A stretch of 64,000 bases of DNA from Hyalangium ruber (GCF_034259325.1 NZ_JAXIVS010000022.1:1-64000); one strand, 5' to 3'. Positions 17,472 through 25,838 are shown, counted from the stretch's first letter. Notes: generated by a model not told the origin, from the letters alone. Made by a program: numbers and translations.

Positions 17472-18611
17472 TCAGGCGGTGACCCGCTCCTGAGTCATCG
17501 GCTGCGCCGGCCGGGTCTCCAGGCCCAGCTCGCGGCAGATGATGAGGAGCTCCTCCACGCGGTGGGCGCAGGTGTGGCGCGCCAGCACCGTGCGCAGGCC
17601 CCGCAGGGCGAACTCGCGGCGCATGGCCTCGTCCGCGAGCAGCTCCGCGAGCATGCGCTTCATCTCCTCGCCCGTGCGGGCGACGAGGAAGTCCATTCCT
17701 GGCCGGAAGAGGCCCTCCGCGTCCCACCAGGGCGCGCTCACCAGGGGGATGCCGCACGCCAGCGCCTCGAAGGGGCGGATGGTGGGGATGCCCGGCAGCG
17801 CCCGGACATAGGGCCTGCGTGGCACATGCACCGTCACCTTCGCTCGGGCGAAGGCCTCGGGCGCCTCGTGGTTGGGCAGCCAGCCCGTGTAGGAGATGCC
17901 CGCCTCCGCCAGCGCCTCGCGCGCCGACTCCGGGTAGCGCACGCCGTAAACCGTGGCCTTCAGCTTCAGCGCCTCCACCGGCTTCAGGAGGTATTCATGC
18001 AGCTCGGCGGTGCGCTCGTCGTCTCCCCAGTTGCCAATCCAGACGAGGTCCTCACTCCGCTCGGTGCCCGGCATGGGGCGGAAGACACGCGTGTCGGCCG
18101 CCTCGTGCCACGTCCAGGCGCGGCGCGCCCAGCCCTTGGAGACGTAGAGCTGGCGGATGACCTCTCCGAAGGCGAGCACGCCGTCGTAGGGGTTCAGGTC
18201 GTAGCTGGCCAGCTCGTGCGGCGCGGTGACGCTGCGGTGGTGGGTGTCATGGAACAGGAGCCGGAAGCGGCCGCCCTGTGCGCGCAACTGGCCCAGGCGC
18301 TGGACCAGCTCCGGCGTACACCACTCGTGGACGATGACCAGGTCGGCGCCCTCGACGGCGCCCTCCAGGTGGAGCGTGCGCGGGTCGTACCGGAGCGGGC
18401 GCACGCGCGGGTAGGTGAAGCGCACCGCGTCCAGCGCCTCCTTCGCCCGGGGCTCGGCCAGGAGGTTGCGCATGCTCCAGGCATCCCCGGGCTCGTAGAC
18501 ACGGACCTCATGCCCCCGCGCGCAGAGTTCCGTGACGACACCCCGCAGGAAGTGGGCGTTGCCGTGGTTCCAGTCCGACAGCAGCGAATGACAGAAGAGG
18601 ACGACTCTCAT
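17472..18611 (-). CDS. CgeB-like glycosyltransferase
   Basis: A 379-residue protein of the GT-B fold. The N-terminus MRVVLFCHSLLSDWNHGNAH, the VYEPGDAWS segment and the C-terminal donor-binding region IPTIRPFEALACGIPLVSAPW match CgeB-type family-1 glycosyltransferases. It is related to the transferase at 21321 (compare SDWNHGNAHFLRG with [13 protein letters not shown]). It leads a probable operon with ugd and bcp, so its donor may be a UDP-glucuronate-derived sugar (inference). The ATG at 18609-18611 is used; the longer frame adds 39 unconserved residues. Confidence 0.82.
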   Translation of the reverse strand: MRVVLFCHSLLSDWNHGNAHFLRGVVTELCARGHEVRVYEPGDAWSMRNLLAEPRAKEALDAVRFTYPRVRPLRYDPRTLHLEGAVEGADLVIVHEWCTPELVQRLGQLRAQGGRFRLLFHDTHHRSVTAPHELASYDLNPYDGVLAFGEVIRQLYVSKGWARRAWTWHEAADTRVFRPMPGTERSEDLVWIGNWGDDERTAELHEYLLKPVEALKLKATVYGVRYPESAREALAEAGISYTGWLPNHEAPEAFARAKVTVHVPRRPYVRALPGIPTIRPFEALACGIPLVSAPWWDAEGLFRPGMDFLVARTGEEMKRMLAELLADEAMRREFALRGLRTVLARHTCAHRVEELLIICRELGLETRPAQPMTQERVTA

Positions 18612-19001
18612 GAGACGGGTCCCTCGAGCAGGGCCGCCGGTTTCCCGGAGGCGCGGGGAAAATGACGCCACGCGTGAGCCCTTCGCCCCCCCTGGGAAAA
18701 GGAGAGGCGACGGAGCCGGCGACAGCACCCGGCCCCGTTGCGCGCATCGCGACTCGCTTGGTCGTGGCCGAACCTAGGCAGGCGTGCATGGGGCCGGAAG
18801 CCCTCCCAGCCCATGTCCGGCCGGCGTACAGGGCGATCAGCCGCCAGTGAGCAAGTGCTTGAGACTCCAGGGCTTTCAGGGACTCGACACCCCACCTGCC
18901 CTGGCCCCGCGGGGCGATTGACGGGCTCCAAGGTCGTCCGTCACGCTCACAACGTGTCAGGTCGGTGGCCAGGGCTCGCGGAGGCGCCGCAGCCCCCATG
19001 A
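18612..19001. other. Intergenic region between the divergent glycosyltransferase and regulator genes
   Basis: About 390 bp with no convincing ORF. It must hold the promoter of the minus-strand glycosyltransferase-ugd-bcp operon. Sequence is GC-rich without a clear -10/-35 pair. The regulatory sites of the plus-strand regulator begin just to its right. Confidence 0.4.
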
Positions 19002-19043
19002 CGCAAGATTTGCGGCCTCAGATGGGCGAGCGCAAAGTTTGCG
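19002..19043 (+). promoter_or_regulatory. Two 13-bp palindromic sites, possible activator binding sites
   Basis: CGCAAGATTTGCG (19002-19014, near palindrome) and CGCAAAGTTTGCG (19031-19043, perfect palindrome) lie 29 bp apart centre to centre, 40-80 bp upstream of the sigma-54-like element. This is the position where enhancer-binding proteins usually bind. Confidence 0.45.
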
Positions 19044-19078
19044 TGTACTCAAGAGGATTCTTCCCCTCTGTTCATTGG

Positions 19079-19092
19079 GGAACACTGCTTGC
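19079..19092 (+). promoter_or_regulatory. Possible sigma-54 (-24/-12) promoter
   Basis: GG-AACACTGC-TTGC followed by A (19079-19093) keeps the invariant GG-N10-GC spacing and a perfect TTGCA -12 element. The -24 element is partial (GGAAC instead of GGCAC). Transcription would start near 19104, about 20 bp before the GTG at 19125, leaving room for the GAGGG ribosome site at 19112-19116. Confidence 0.45.
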
Positions 19093-19124
19093 AGTATTGA
19101 GGGGCCTTACCCGAGGGCCCCACC

Positions 19125-19784
19125 GTGCGAGAGCCAAGCATTGCGATTTTGTCGGACCGAAAGCCGTTTCGAGAAGGCATCGTCCGTTTCCTGCAGTCCC
19201 AAGGGCTTCAGCACATCACCGAGTACGACTCGGGGGCGGAGCTGGTGCGAGACCTGCGCAGCGTGGTGACGCGGCTGGTGCTCATCGACATGGAGCATCG
19301 CTCGGAGGCGCCCTTCTCCCTGCTGCTGGAGGTGCGCCGCCACGCGCCTGGCTGCACGGCCATGATTCTGGGAGCGACGCTGCCGAGCGCGGCGGCCAAC
19401 AGCGACGGTGACGCCGCCACTCCGGAGCGCGGGGTGCTCGGAGTCGATCCGCAGATGCTCATGGCGGTGGCGCAGCTGGCCCAGGCGAACGCCGAGCCTG
19501 GCACGCTTCAGGCCCAGGAGCCCCAGCGCCAGCGCTGGTCCACCCTGACGCCCCGGCAACGCGAGGTGCTGGGCTACCTCTCCACCGGCTCGGACAACCT
19601 GAAGATCGCCGCCCACCTGGGCATCTCCGAGCGGGCCGTGAAGGCGCACGTCTCCGCCCTGCTCTCGCTCTTCAGCGCGGAGAACCGCACGGAGCTGGCG
19701 GTCCTCGCCTGCCGGGCCGGGATGCGGCCTCCCCACCGCAGCCAGCCGACTCCGCCTCCCTTGCCCCAGCCCCGCCTCGCCTGA
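19125..19784 (+). CDS. LuxR/NarL-type response regulator with atypical receiver
   Basis: A 219-residue protein. The N-terminal receiver-like domain (about 1-120) has an acidic residue (SIAILSDRKPF) and a candidate phospho-acceptor Asp in RLVLIDMEH, but no clear Lys-Pro switch motif. The C-terminal GerE/LuxR helix-turn-helix (about 140-200) reads LTPRQREVLGYLSTGSDNLK and IAAHLGISERAVKAHVSAL. A proline-rich tail ends the protein. The GTG start has GAGGG upstream. It probably regulates transcription; upstream palindromes and a sigma-54-like promoter suggest controlled expression. It lies beside an orphan HisKA-like gene. Confidence 0.82.
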   Translation: MREPSIAILSDRKPFREGIVRFLQSQGLQHITEYDSGAELVRDLRSVVTRLVLIDMEHRSEAPFSLLLEVRRHAPGCTAMILGATLPSAAANSDGDAATPERGVLGVDPQMLMAVAQLAQANAEPGTLQAQEPQRQRWSTLTPRQREVLGYLSTGSDNLKIAAHLGISERAVKAHVSALLSLFSAENRTELAVLACRAGMRPPHRSQPTPPPLPQPRLA

Positions 19785-19961
19785 GAGCGCCTCCGGAGCG
19801 CGCCCGCCCCACGGGACCGTGTCGCAGGTGGGACGACATGCCCTGGAGAGCGATCTCCTCGGAGCGCGTTTCGGTTGAAGATGTCGAAGTCACGGCAATG
19901 TGACACATCCAATGCACGGGAGCGTCTCGCCGACGCCTCCGTGCTGGGGGGGTGGAAGACC

Positions 19962-20225
19962 ATGGGAACGATCACCACGGGAGGTGCGATGCACCTCCTC
20001 GAGGAAGCGACGACCGTTGTGGACACCGCGGAGCGCGTCGCCTCCGAGTTGCGCTACCCGCTCACGGCCCTGCGGCTGTCGGCCGAGGGGTTGTTGAGGC
20101 AGCTCCAGGACACGCAAGGCGACCCGACAGAGATCGACGCGGCGCAATCCCTCATCCACTCGGTGGAGCGGATGAGCCGCATGGTCCAGACCTTCCTGGA
20201 AGTCCAAGCGTCCGAGCTCACCTGA
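19962..20225 (+). CDS. Stand-alone HisKA-like domain lacking the phospho-acceptor histidine
   Basis: About 87 residues. The core VASELRYPLTALRLSAEGLL aligns with the first helix of histidine-kinase dimerisation domains (usual ASHELRTPL), but the histidine is missing. HSVERMSRMVQTFLEVQ matches the second helix. There is no catalytic ATPase domain. The ATG at 19962 is preceded by a G-rich ribosome site; TTG 19875 and ATG 19881 would give longer versions. It lies just after the LuxR-type regulator. It could dimerise with or sequester a kinase, or be a kinase remnant. Confidence 0.6.
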   Translation: MGTITTGGAMHLLEEATTVVDTAERVASELRYPLTALRLSAEGLLRQLQDTQGDPTEIDAAQSLIHSVERMSRMVQTFLEVQASELT

Positions 20226-20245
20226 GCGAGAGCCCCACACGCGGG

Positions 20246-20278
20246 CCGAGCCCTTCACCTCGCGAGGCGGGGGCTCGG
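20246..20278. terminator. Hairpin after the HisKA-like gene
   Basis: CCGAGCCC (20246-20253) pairs with GGGCTCGG (20271-20278) around an inner palindrome CCTCGCGAGG (20258-20267). There is no T-tract, so a terminator role is only possible. Confidence 0.4.
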
Positions 20279-20397
20279 CACCTGCCCGCTCTGTACGCTG
20301 GTCCACGGAAGTCCTGCCCGGACCGCCAGTGGTGGCACCGGGGCTCTATCCCCAGCATGGGCGGGGGTTCAGCCGGCGGGCGGCCCTGGGAGGCAGG

Positions 20398-21324
20398 ATG
20401 CTGCGCCAGCTGTGGGTCACCGAGCTTGATGCCGTGCGTCCGGGCGCGTGGGAGGCCTGGACGCTCCTCTCGACGGAGTTCCCCACGGTGGCGGTGTTGC
20501 CGCCGGCCTCCGATGAGGGCGCCGAGGTGGTGCGCCTGGATGTCGAGGAGTGGCGCTCGCCGGACTTCGATCCCCTTACGTGGGATCCGCGCGTCTTCTC
20601 GGCGGAAGGGGCGCCGGTGCTCGCGCTGCACCTGGAGGGCGCGCGGGGGGCGGAGCTCGCCATGGCGGCGCTGGAGATCCTCACGCGCTACCAGGCGCTG
20701 GTGGGCCGGCGCAACCGGGCCTCCTCGACGCCGTTGTTCGAGCGCATCCTCAAGAAGCACCGGGAGCTGCACGACATGCGCAAGCCCCTGGTCCGCTCCG
20801 ACTACCTGCACGCGCTGGACGCGTGGCAGTGGGTGCTGCGGCTGGAGCCGGGGGCGGAGCTGAGCGTGCAGGTGGCGGCGCTCTTCCATGACGTGGAGCG
20901 GCTGCTCTCGGAGCCCGACTTCCGGGTGGAGCATCACGCCACCGACTACCAGGCCTTCAAGGACGCCCACGCCGAGCGCGGCGCGGAGCTGACGCGCGCG
21001 CTGCTCTCGGAGATGGCGGTGGACGCGGCCACGCGCGAGCGGGTGCGCTGGCTCGTCACCCGCCACGAGCGGCCCGGCGAGGATGAGGGGCTGGCGCTGC
21101 TCAACGACGCGGACGCCCTCTCCTTCTTCTCGCTCAACGCCTCGGGCTTCGCCCGCTACTTCACCCCCGAGCACACCCGCCGCAAGGTGGCCTATACGCT
21201 CGCCCGCCTCCGTCCCCAGCACCACGCGCGGCTGGAGTGGATGCGCCTGGCGCCGGAGGTGCGGCTCCTGCTCGACGACCAGTTGCAGGAGCTGCGCTCG
21301 CCCTTTCAGGAGGGCGTCGCATGA
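20398..21324 (+). CDS. DUF4202 / HD-like domain protein
   Basis: A 308-residue protein. The C-terminal half (about 130-300) resembles DUF4202: HRELHDMRKPLVRSDYLHALD, VAALFHDVERL, DAHAERGAEL, WLVTRHERP and LLNDADALSFFSLN form an HD-superfamily-like set of His/Asp residues (H-HD-H-D). The N-terminal 100 residues are unassigned. The ATG at 20398 follows GGGAGGC. Its stop overlaps the ATG of the downstream glycosyltransferase (ATGA), so the two are translationally coupled. Function unknown; a phosphohydrolase role in the glycan cluster is a guess. Confidence 0.72.
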   Translation: MLRQLWVTELDAVRPGAWEAWTLLSTEFPTVAVLPPASDEGAEVVRLDVEEWRSPDFDPLTWDPRVFSAEGAPVLALHLEGARGAELAMAALEILTRYQALVGRRNRASSTPLFERILKKHRELHDMRKPLVRSDYLHALDAWQWVLRLEPGAELSVQVAALFHDVERLLSEPDFRVEHHATDYQAFKDAHAERGAELTRALLSEMAVDAATRERVRWLVTRHERPGEDEGLALLNDADALSFFSLNASGFARYFTPEHTRRKVAYTLARLRPQHHARLEWMRLAPEVRLLLDDQLQELRSPFQEGVA

Positions 21325-22448
21325 AGCTCGTCATCTTCGGTCTCACGGTCAGCTCTTCGTGGAGCAACGGCCACGCCACGCTCTGGCGTGGGCTCATCTC
21401 CGCGCTGGTGGCGAAGGGCTACCGGGTCGTCTTCTTCGAGCAGGACCTGCCCTTCTACTCCCCGCGCCGGGACCTGACGGAGCTGCCGCAGGGTGGAGAG
21501 CTGGTGCTCTACTCCTCGTGGCAGGAGGTGTTGCCCCGCGCCCGTCGGGAGCTGGCGGGCGCGGACGTGGGGCTGGTGACGTCCTACTGCCCGGATGGCG
21601 TGGCCGCCTCGCGGCTGGTGCTGGACTCGAACGTGCCGGTCCGCTGCTTCTATGACCTGGACACGCCCCACACCCTGGAGCGCGTCCAGCGAGGCGAGCG
21701 TGTGGAGTACCTGCTTCCGAACGGGCTGGGCGCCTTCGACCTGGTGCTGAGCTACACGGGAGGCCGTTCGCTCACGGCGTTGCGGGAAGTGCTGGGCGCG
21801 CGCCACGTGGCGCCCCTCTACGGGAGCGTGGACCCGGGCATGTACTATCCGGTGCCGCCCAAGCAGGTCTACTGGTCGGACTTCTCGTACCTGGGCCCTC
21901 ACGAGGAGGCGCTGGAGCGCTTCTTCCTGGAGCCCGCGCGGCGGCTCCCCCGGCGGCGCTTCGTCCTCGGAGGAGAGCGCTACCCGACGGACTTCGCCTG
22001 GCCGCCCAACCTCTTCCTCGTCCAGCACCTGCCCCCCACCGAGCACCCGGCCTTCTACAGCTCCTCGCTGCTCACGCTGAACGTGACGCGCGGCCCCATG
22101 GCGGAGCTGGGCTACTGCCCCTCGGGGCGCCTCTTCGAATCGGCCGCGTGCGGTACCCCCGTGCTCAGCGACAGCTGGGAGGGCCTGGGGACGTTCTTCC
22201 GCATCGGCGAAGAAATCCTCGTGGCCCGCAGCACGGAAGAGGCCCTCGAGGCCATCTCCCTGCCAGCGGAGCAGCTGATGCGCATCGGCCGGGCCGCCCG
22301 GGAGCGGGCCCTCACCGAGCACACATCGGATCACCGCGCCGAGGAGCTGGTCCGGCTGCTGGAGGCCGCTCACTCCCCCTACACCCGTCCGCCCCGGCGC
22401 CCCGAGCCCCCCTCCCCACAGGCGGGCGCCTTCAGCGCAAGGACCTGA
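21321..22448 (+). CDS. CgeB-like glycosyltransferase
   Basis: A 375-residue GT-B-type protein starting [20 protein letters not shown]. It is related to the transferase at 17472. The spore-coat CgeB-like pattern is visible: [33 protein letters not shown] and [10 protein letters not shown]. The C-terminal donor-site region is [20 protein letters not shown], then [16 protein letters not shown]. Family members often glycosylate surface or spore components; the acceptor is unknown. It is coupled to the DUF4202 gene (4-bp overlap) and followed after 103 bp by the UDP-sugar decarboxylase-like gene. Confidence 0.85.
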   Translation: MKLVIFGLTVSSSWSNGHATLWRGLISALVAKGYRVVFFEQDLPFYSPRRDLTELPQGGELVLYSSWQEVLPRARRELAGADVGLVTSYCPDGVAASRLVLDSNVPVRCFYDLDTPHTLERVQRGERVEYLLPNGLGAFDLVLSYTGGRSLTALREVLGARHVAPLYGSVDPGMYYPVPPKQVYWSDFSYLGPHEEALERFFLEPARRLPRRRFVLGGERYPTDFAWPPNLFLVQHLPPTEHPAFYSSSLLTLNVTRGPMAELGYCPSGRLFESAACGTPVLSDSWEGLGTFFRIGEEILVARSTEEALEAISLPAEQLMRIGRAARERALTEHTSDHRAEELVRLLEAAHSPYTRPPRRPEPPSPQAGAFSART

Positions 22449-22551
22449 ACCCAACGCTGGCGGTCGGGGACGTGTCGAGAGAAGAACCGTCGCGCGGCTC
22501 CGGAGTCCCTCGCCTCTTTCGTTCCAGGCCCTCCCGCCAAAGCTTGTGGGC

Positions 22552-23556
22552 ATGAGTGACATGAACGGCAAGCGCATCGTGGTCCTCGGGGGAACGGGCT
22601 TCCTCGGCTCTCACCTGTGTGAGCGACTGCTGCGCGATGGCGCCGAAGAGGTCATCAGCCTCGACAACGGCATCACCGGTGACGAAAGCAACGTCACCCG
22701 CCTGTCCGAGCTGGGCAACATCCTCCCCGTGCGCCACGACATCACCGAGCCCATCCGCCTGCTGGGGCCGGTGGACTACGTGTTCAACCTGGCCTCGCCC
22801 GCCTCGCCCATCAACTATTCCCAGTTGCCCATCGAGACGCTGCGCGTGGGCGCGCTGGGCACGGAGAACGGGCTGCGGCTGGCGCGCGAGAAGGGCGCCG
22901 TGTTCCTCCAGGCCTCCACATCGGAGGTGTACGGAGATCCGCTCGTACATCCGCAGCGAGAGGACTATTGGGGAAACGTGAACCCCATCGGCCCGCGCGC
23001 CTGCTACGACGAGGCCAAGCGCTACGGCGAGGCCCTCGTCATGGCCTACCACCGCGCGCACGGGGTGCGCACCCGCATCGCCCGCATCTTCAATACCTAT
23101 GGGCCGAAGATGCGGCTGGTGGACGGCCGCGTGGTGCCCGCCTTCATCGGCCAGGCGCTGCGCGGCGAGGACTTCACCGTGTTCGGCGATGGCTCGCAGA
23201 CGCGCTCGTTCTGCTACGTGCGGGACCTCATCGATGGGCTGGTGCGGCTGGCCCTCTCGGACGTCCTCGTGCCGGTGAACCTGGGCAACCCGCGCGAGAT
23301 GACCATCCTCCAGCTCGCCGAGGCGGTGCGCACCGCGGCGGGAGGTGGAGGCCGCATCGTCTTCCAGCCGCTGCCCCGGGAGGACCCCAAGCAGCGCCGC
23401 CCGGACATCTCCCGTGCCCGGCTGTTGCTGGGCTGGGAGCCCCAGGTGTCCCTGGAGGAGGGACTCGCGGAGACGCTCGCGTACTTCCGCAAGGTGCTCG
23501 GCATCAGCGCTCCAGCCGGGTACGAGAGCACGGAGCAGGGCCCGCTGCTCATGTAG
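22552..23556 (+). CDS. uxs: UDP-glucuronate decarboxylase-like NAD-dependent epimerase/dehydratase (UDP-xylose synthase type)
   Basis: A 334-residue extended short-chain dehydrogenase. The NAD-binding [10 protein letters not shown] is at 13-22, with [12 protein letters not shown] at 75-86. TSEVYGDP is at 123-130 and the catalytic YDEAK (Y152/K156) follows [14 protein letters not shown]. These and [11 protein letters not shown] and [11 protein letters not shown] are typical of UDP-xylose synthases, which turn UDP-glucuronate into UDP-xylose. Together with ugd this would give the two-step UDP-xylose route. ATG 22552 is used; GTG 22546 and ATG 22561 are alternatives. Confidence 0.87.
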   Translation: MSDMNGKRIVVLGGTGFLGSHLCERLLRDGAEEVISLDNGITGDESNVTRLSELGNILPVRHDITEPIRLLGPVDYVFNLASPASPINYSQLPIETLRVGALGTENGLRLAREKGAVFLQASTSEVYGDPLVHPQREDYWGNVNPIGPRACYDEAKRYGEALVMAYHRAHGVRTRIARIFNTYGPKMRLVDGRVVPAFIGQALRGEDFTVFGDGSQTRSFCYVRDLIDGLVRLALSDVLVPVNLGNPREMTILQLAEAVRTAAGGGGRIVFQPLPREDPKQRRPDISRARLLLGWEPQVSLEEGLAETLAYFRKVLGISAPAGYESTEQGPLLM

Positions 23557-23569
23557 GCGTTACCGAGGG

Positions 23570-24136
23570 TCAGCGCTCCCAGAGCGCGCCCAGTTCCAGG
23601 GCGAGCTGGGCGAACGGCTCGGCCTGCACCGTGACGTCGCCCAGGTGCGCGCCGGTCCGAGTCCACTGGCCATCCTCCAGGCGGTACACCTCCAGCACAT
23701 GAGGCCGTGGGTCCACCAGCCACAGGTGCTTCACGCCCTCGCGTGCGTACGAAGCCATCTTCTGGACGCGATCCAACGCCTCCGTGGAGGGCGATAGCAC
23801 CTCACAGACCCAATCGGGTGCCAGCGTCATCGCGGCGGTATCGGGCAGCTCCGGCAGGCGTTCGCGCCGCCACCCGGCCAGGTCTGGCACCAGCGCCTCG
23901 CCACTCAGGTGCAGTTCGGGCTCGAACAGGAGCACCCAGCCGCCAGGGCCCTCCCCCTCCAGATTCCGGTCGAACGGCCGCAGCGCTCCGCTCAGTCGGA
24001 AGGCCGCTCGGGCATGCCGGGGCCTCGGTCGGGGACTCACATAGAGCTCGCCCCCGACGATCTCCCCCACGAAGTTGGAGGGAACCGCCTCCAGATCTTC
24101 GTATGTGGCCTCACGCCGTGGCGGCCTGTCGCTCAT
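23570..24136 (-). CDS. Uma2 family (DUF820) endonuclease-like protein
   Basis: A 188-residue PD-(D/E)XK-fold protein. The family pattern is clear: TYEDLEAVPSN, EIVGGELYVSPRP, the catalytic-region LVPDLAGWRRERLPELP and DWVCEVLSPSTEALDR, then KHLWLVDPRPHVLEVYRL. Uma2-family genes are abundant in cyanobacteria, Chloroflexi and myxobacteria, but their role is unsettled. The ATG at 24134-24136 is used; upstream residues are unconserved. It runs convergent to uxs. Confidence 0.85.
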   Translation of the reverse strand: MSDRPPRREATYEDLEAVPSNFVGEIVGGELYVSPRPRPRHARAAFRLSGALRPFDRNLEGEGPGGWVLLFEPELHLSGEALVPDLAGWRRERLPELPDTAAMTLAPDWVCEVLSPSTEALDRVQKMASYAREGVKHLWLVDPRPHVLEVYRLEDGQWTRTGAHLGDVTVQAEPFAQLALELGALWER

Positions 24137-24291
24137 CCGCTCAGGATGCAGCCCCGCCTGTGTCACCGCAACCGGCCCCTCTACCCGCCCTTGGACATGC
24201 TCGCTCATACGCCCAGCATGCACCCTACCTCTGACATCCTCTCTCGGTGGCGCTACTCTGTAGGTCGCAGGAGCACCTTCCCGGGATACCA

Positions 24292-24320
24292 TTGGCAATT
24301 CATGATTTTCTTGCTATCCA
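24292..24320 (+). promoter_or_regulatory. Possible sigma-70-type promoter
   Basis: TTGGCA (24292-24297), a 17-bp spacer and TATCCA (24315-24320) in a locally AT-rich stretch. Transcription would start almost at the ATG (24328), which fits the absence of a ribosome-binding site there (leaderless mRNA). Confidence 0.35.
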
Positions 24321-24327
24321 AGAATAC

Positions 24328-25191
24328 ATGAAAAACCACATTTTCAAGGCGTGCGTCGCTGCCCTCGTGTCCACCGCGTGCGGAGGCGAGCTGCCTGAAG
24401 CAGATGAGGCGCTCTCGACCCGAGAGCAGGCCGCCTACGCGGGCGTGAACGGCTCCTACTGTCTCGAGAGCCCCTACAACTGCAAGCTTCAGGCATCTGG
24501 CGGCAATCGCGTCCCCACCAACGATCCCGCCGATGACAACTGGGGCCTGGTAACGGGCGTCCTCATCCGCGACGGCAACGGCACCGTGATGGGCACCAAC
24601 ACCCGCACCAGCTCCGCCTTCAACTACGGGCAGACGCGCACCTTCGCCGGCGAGCTCCATGCCTTCGCGGTGTCCACCTCCAACTCGAGCGCCGGGTGGC
24701 TGCCGATCTCCGCCATCCTCGGGCGCACGTCCTTCGAGCAGAAGGTCGGCCACGTCTCGGCGCTGGGCGCGGGCCTGGCCAAGCTGGGTTGCTACTCCGT
24801 GCGCAACTCGCACGACACCACCCTCGAGCTCAAGAAGGTGGTCTACGACAGCCAGGCGACCCATGAGCGCGCGGGCGACTACCTGCCGCTGGTGCGCGCC
24901 AACGGCCTGCGCTCCGCCAACCTCACCTTCAACGTGCCGGGCTTCGCCCTCGGAGGCCCCGCGGTGGACCACTTCCCCGCCGGCACCAAGTTCCAGCGCC
25001 TGGACGTGCCCACCGACAATGGCGCCCCGTCCATCGACATCCCGCTCTGGGTCCAGGACAGCGTCGGCCGCTACCGCCAGCAGTCGGGGACCATGAAGTT
25101 CATCTACGGCTACGTCATCGCCGCCACCGGCACCAAGCGCAACGGGTGGATGGCCTACGACGCGCTCCAGGTCAGCTCCGGCTGCCCCTGA
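24328..25191 (+). CDS. Secreted lipoprotein of unknown function
   Basis: A 287-residue protein with a lipoprotein signal: MKNHIFKACVAALVSTACGG, lipobox STAC, cleavage before C18. The mature part contains YCLESPYNC near its start (possible disulfide), NWGLVTGVLIRDGNGTVMGTN, KLGCYSVRNSHDTTLELKKVVYD and a C-terminal GYVIAATGTKRNGWMAYDAL. I do not recognise a family. The start is set by the signal peptide; no ribosome site precedes it. A bidirectional hairpin separates it from the convergent peroxiredoxin gene. Confidence 0.75.
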   Translation: MKNHIFKACVAALVSTACGGELPEADEALSTREQAAYAGVNGSYCLESPYNCKLQASGGNRVPTNDPADDNWGLVTGVLIRDGNGTVMGTNTRTSSAFNYGQTRTFAGELHAFAVSTSNSSAGWLPISAILGRTSFEQKVGHVSALGAGLAKLGCYSVRNSHDTTLELKKVVYDSQATHERAGDYLPLVRANGLRSANLTFNVPGFALGGPAVDHFPAGTKFQRLDVPTDNGAPSIDIPLWVQDSVGRYRQQSGTMKFIYGYVIAATGTKRNGWMAYDALQVSSGCP

Positions 25192-25209
25192 GCCTCTACT
25201 GAAGGCCCA

Positions 25210-25241
25210 GCCTCGCTCGAGCGCTACCGCTCGGGCGAGGC
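25210..25241. terminator. Hairpin between convergent genes
   Basis: GCCTCGCTCGAGCG (25210-25223) and CGCTCGGGCGAGGC (25228-25241) pair over 14 positions with one mismatch and a CTAC loop. It sits between two convergent stops and has no T-tract. Confidence 0.6.
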
Positions 25242-25263
25242 GGACCCCTTCTCGCGTTCCGGG

Positions 25264-25782
25264 TTACGGCGTCCCCGCGTCCGGCTTCTTCTCCGGCCTG
25301 CGCAGCGGACACGCCACGATGGCTCCTTCCGGATCGATGGCGTCCTTGCCGGACTCCACCTTGAGGATCTTCCGACCCTCGCCAATCACGAACGTGTAGC
25401 GCTGGGCGAAGGACACCACCGGTGTCTTCACGTCGAACGACTTCACCACCTTGCCTTCCGGGTCGGGGATGAAGGCGAACGGCGCCTTCAACGATTCCTT
25501 GAACTTCTTCAACGTCACCGCGTCATCCATGGAGACGGCCAGGACCTGGCCGTTGAGCTTCTCGATGTCCGCGTACCGGTCCCGGTACGCCGAGAGCTCG
25601 CGCGTTCAACCAGGTGTGAACGCCTTGGGGAAGAAGGCCACGATGACCGGGCCCTGCTTCACCATCTCCGACAACGTGTACGTCTTGCCGTCAGTGTCCG
25701 TCACCGTGAAGTCCGGCGCCGTGTCACCAACTTGCGGGACGGCTCCCGAAAAGAAGCCCGTCACCAATATGGGAAGGAGCAT
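25264..25782 (-). CDS. Candidate selenocysteine-containing peroxiredoxin (in-frame TGA)
   Basis: Reading through one TGA (25606-25608) gives a 172-residue peroxiredoxin. Residues 16-58 read [20 protein letters not shown] ... [13 protein letters not shown], the TGA is codon 59, and the frame goes on [20 protein letters not shown] to a TAA/TGA-free end at 25264. The TGA is exactly where the peroxidatic Cys of Bcp-type enzymes lies (TPGCT; compare 15669-16106). A near-perfect hairpin follows 15 nt after the TGA. This supports selenocysteine insertion (TPGUT). The N-terminal 16 residues are hydrophobic and may be a signal. It lies 56 bp downstream of an SsnA-family gene, same strand. A nonsense mutation is the alternative. 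Confidence 0.8.
25571..25590 (-). promoter_or_regulatory. Candidate bacterial SECIS hairpin
   Basis: On the coding (minus) strand GCGTACCG and CGGTACGC form an 8-bp perfect stem with a GGAC loop (a ninth G-C pair is possible in theory). The loop begins 24 nt after the TGA codon, within the spacing reported for bacterial SECIS elements, and starts with G residues as required. It is inside the coding sequence. Confidence 0.7.
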
Positions 25783-25838
25783 GCCTCCGTCTTAGTGGCC
25801 CGCCCGCCTGCAAAGCAAGCTGGCCCGGAGTGCCACTG

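Noticed and set aside
15084-18665. A very long plus-strand open frame (about 1190 residues)
   Set aside because: It runs antisense or out of frame over the DUF1223, bcp, ugd and glycosyltransferase genes, and its translation is low-complexity Arg/His/Ala. It is an artefact of high GC.
25606-25608. Reading the TGA as a frameshift rather than a recoded codon
   Set aside because: The frame is identical before and after the TGA and no base insertion or deletion is needed, so only recoding or a point nonsense mutation fits.
25451-25795. Plus-strand ORF of 114 residues over the candidate selenoprotein
   Set aside because: It is the antisense shadow of the peroxiredoxin frame; its translation has no recognisable motif.
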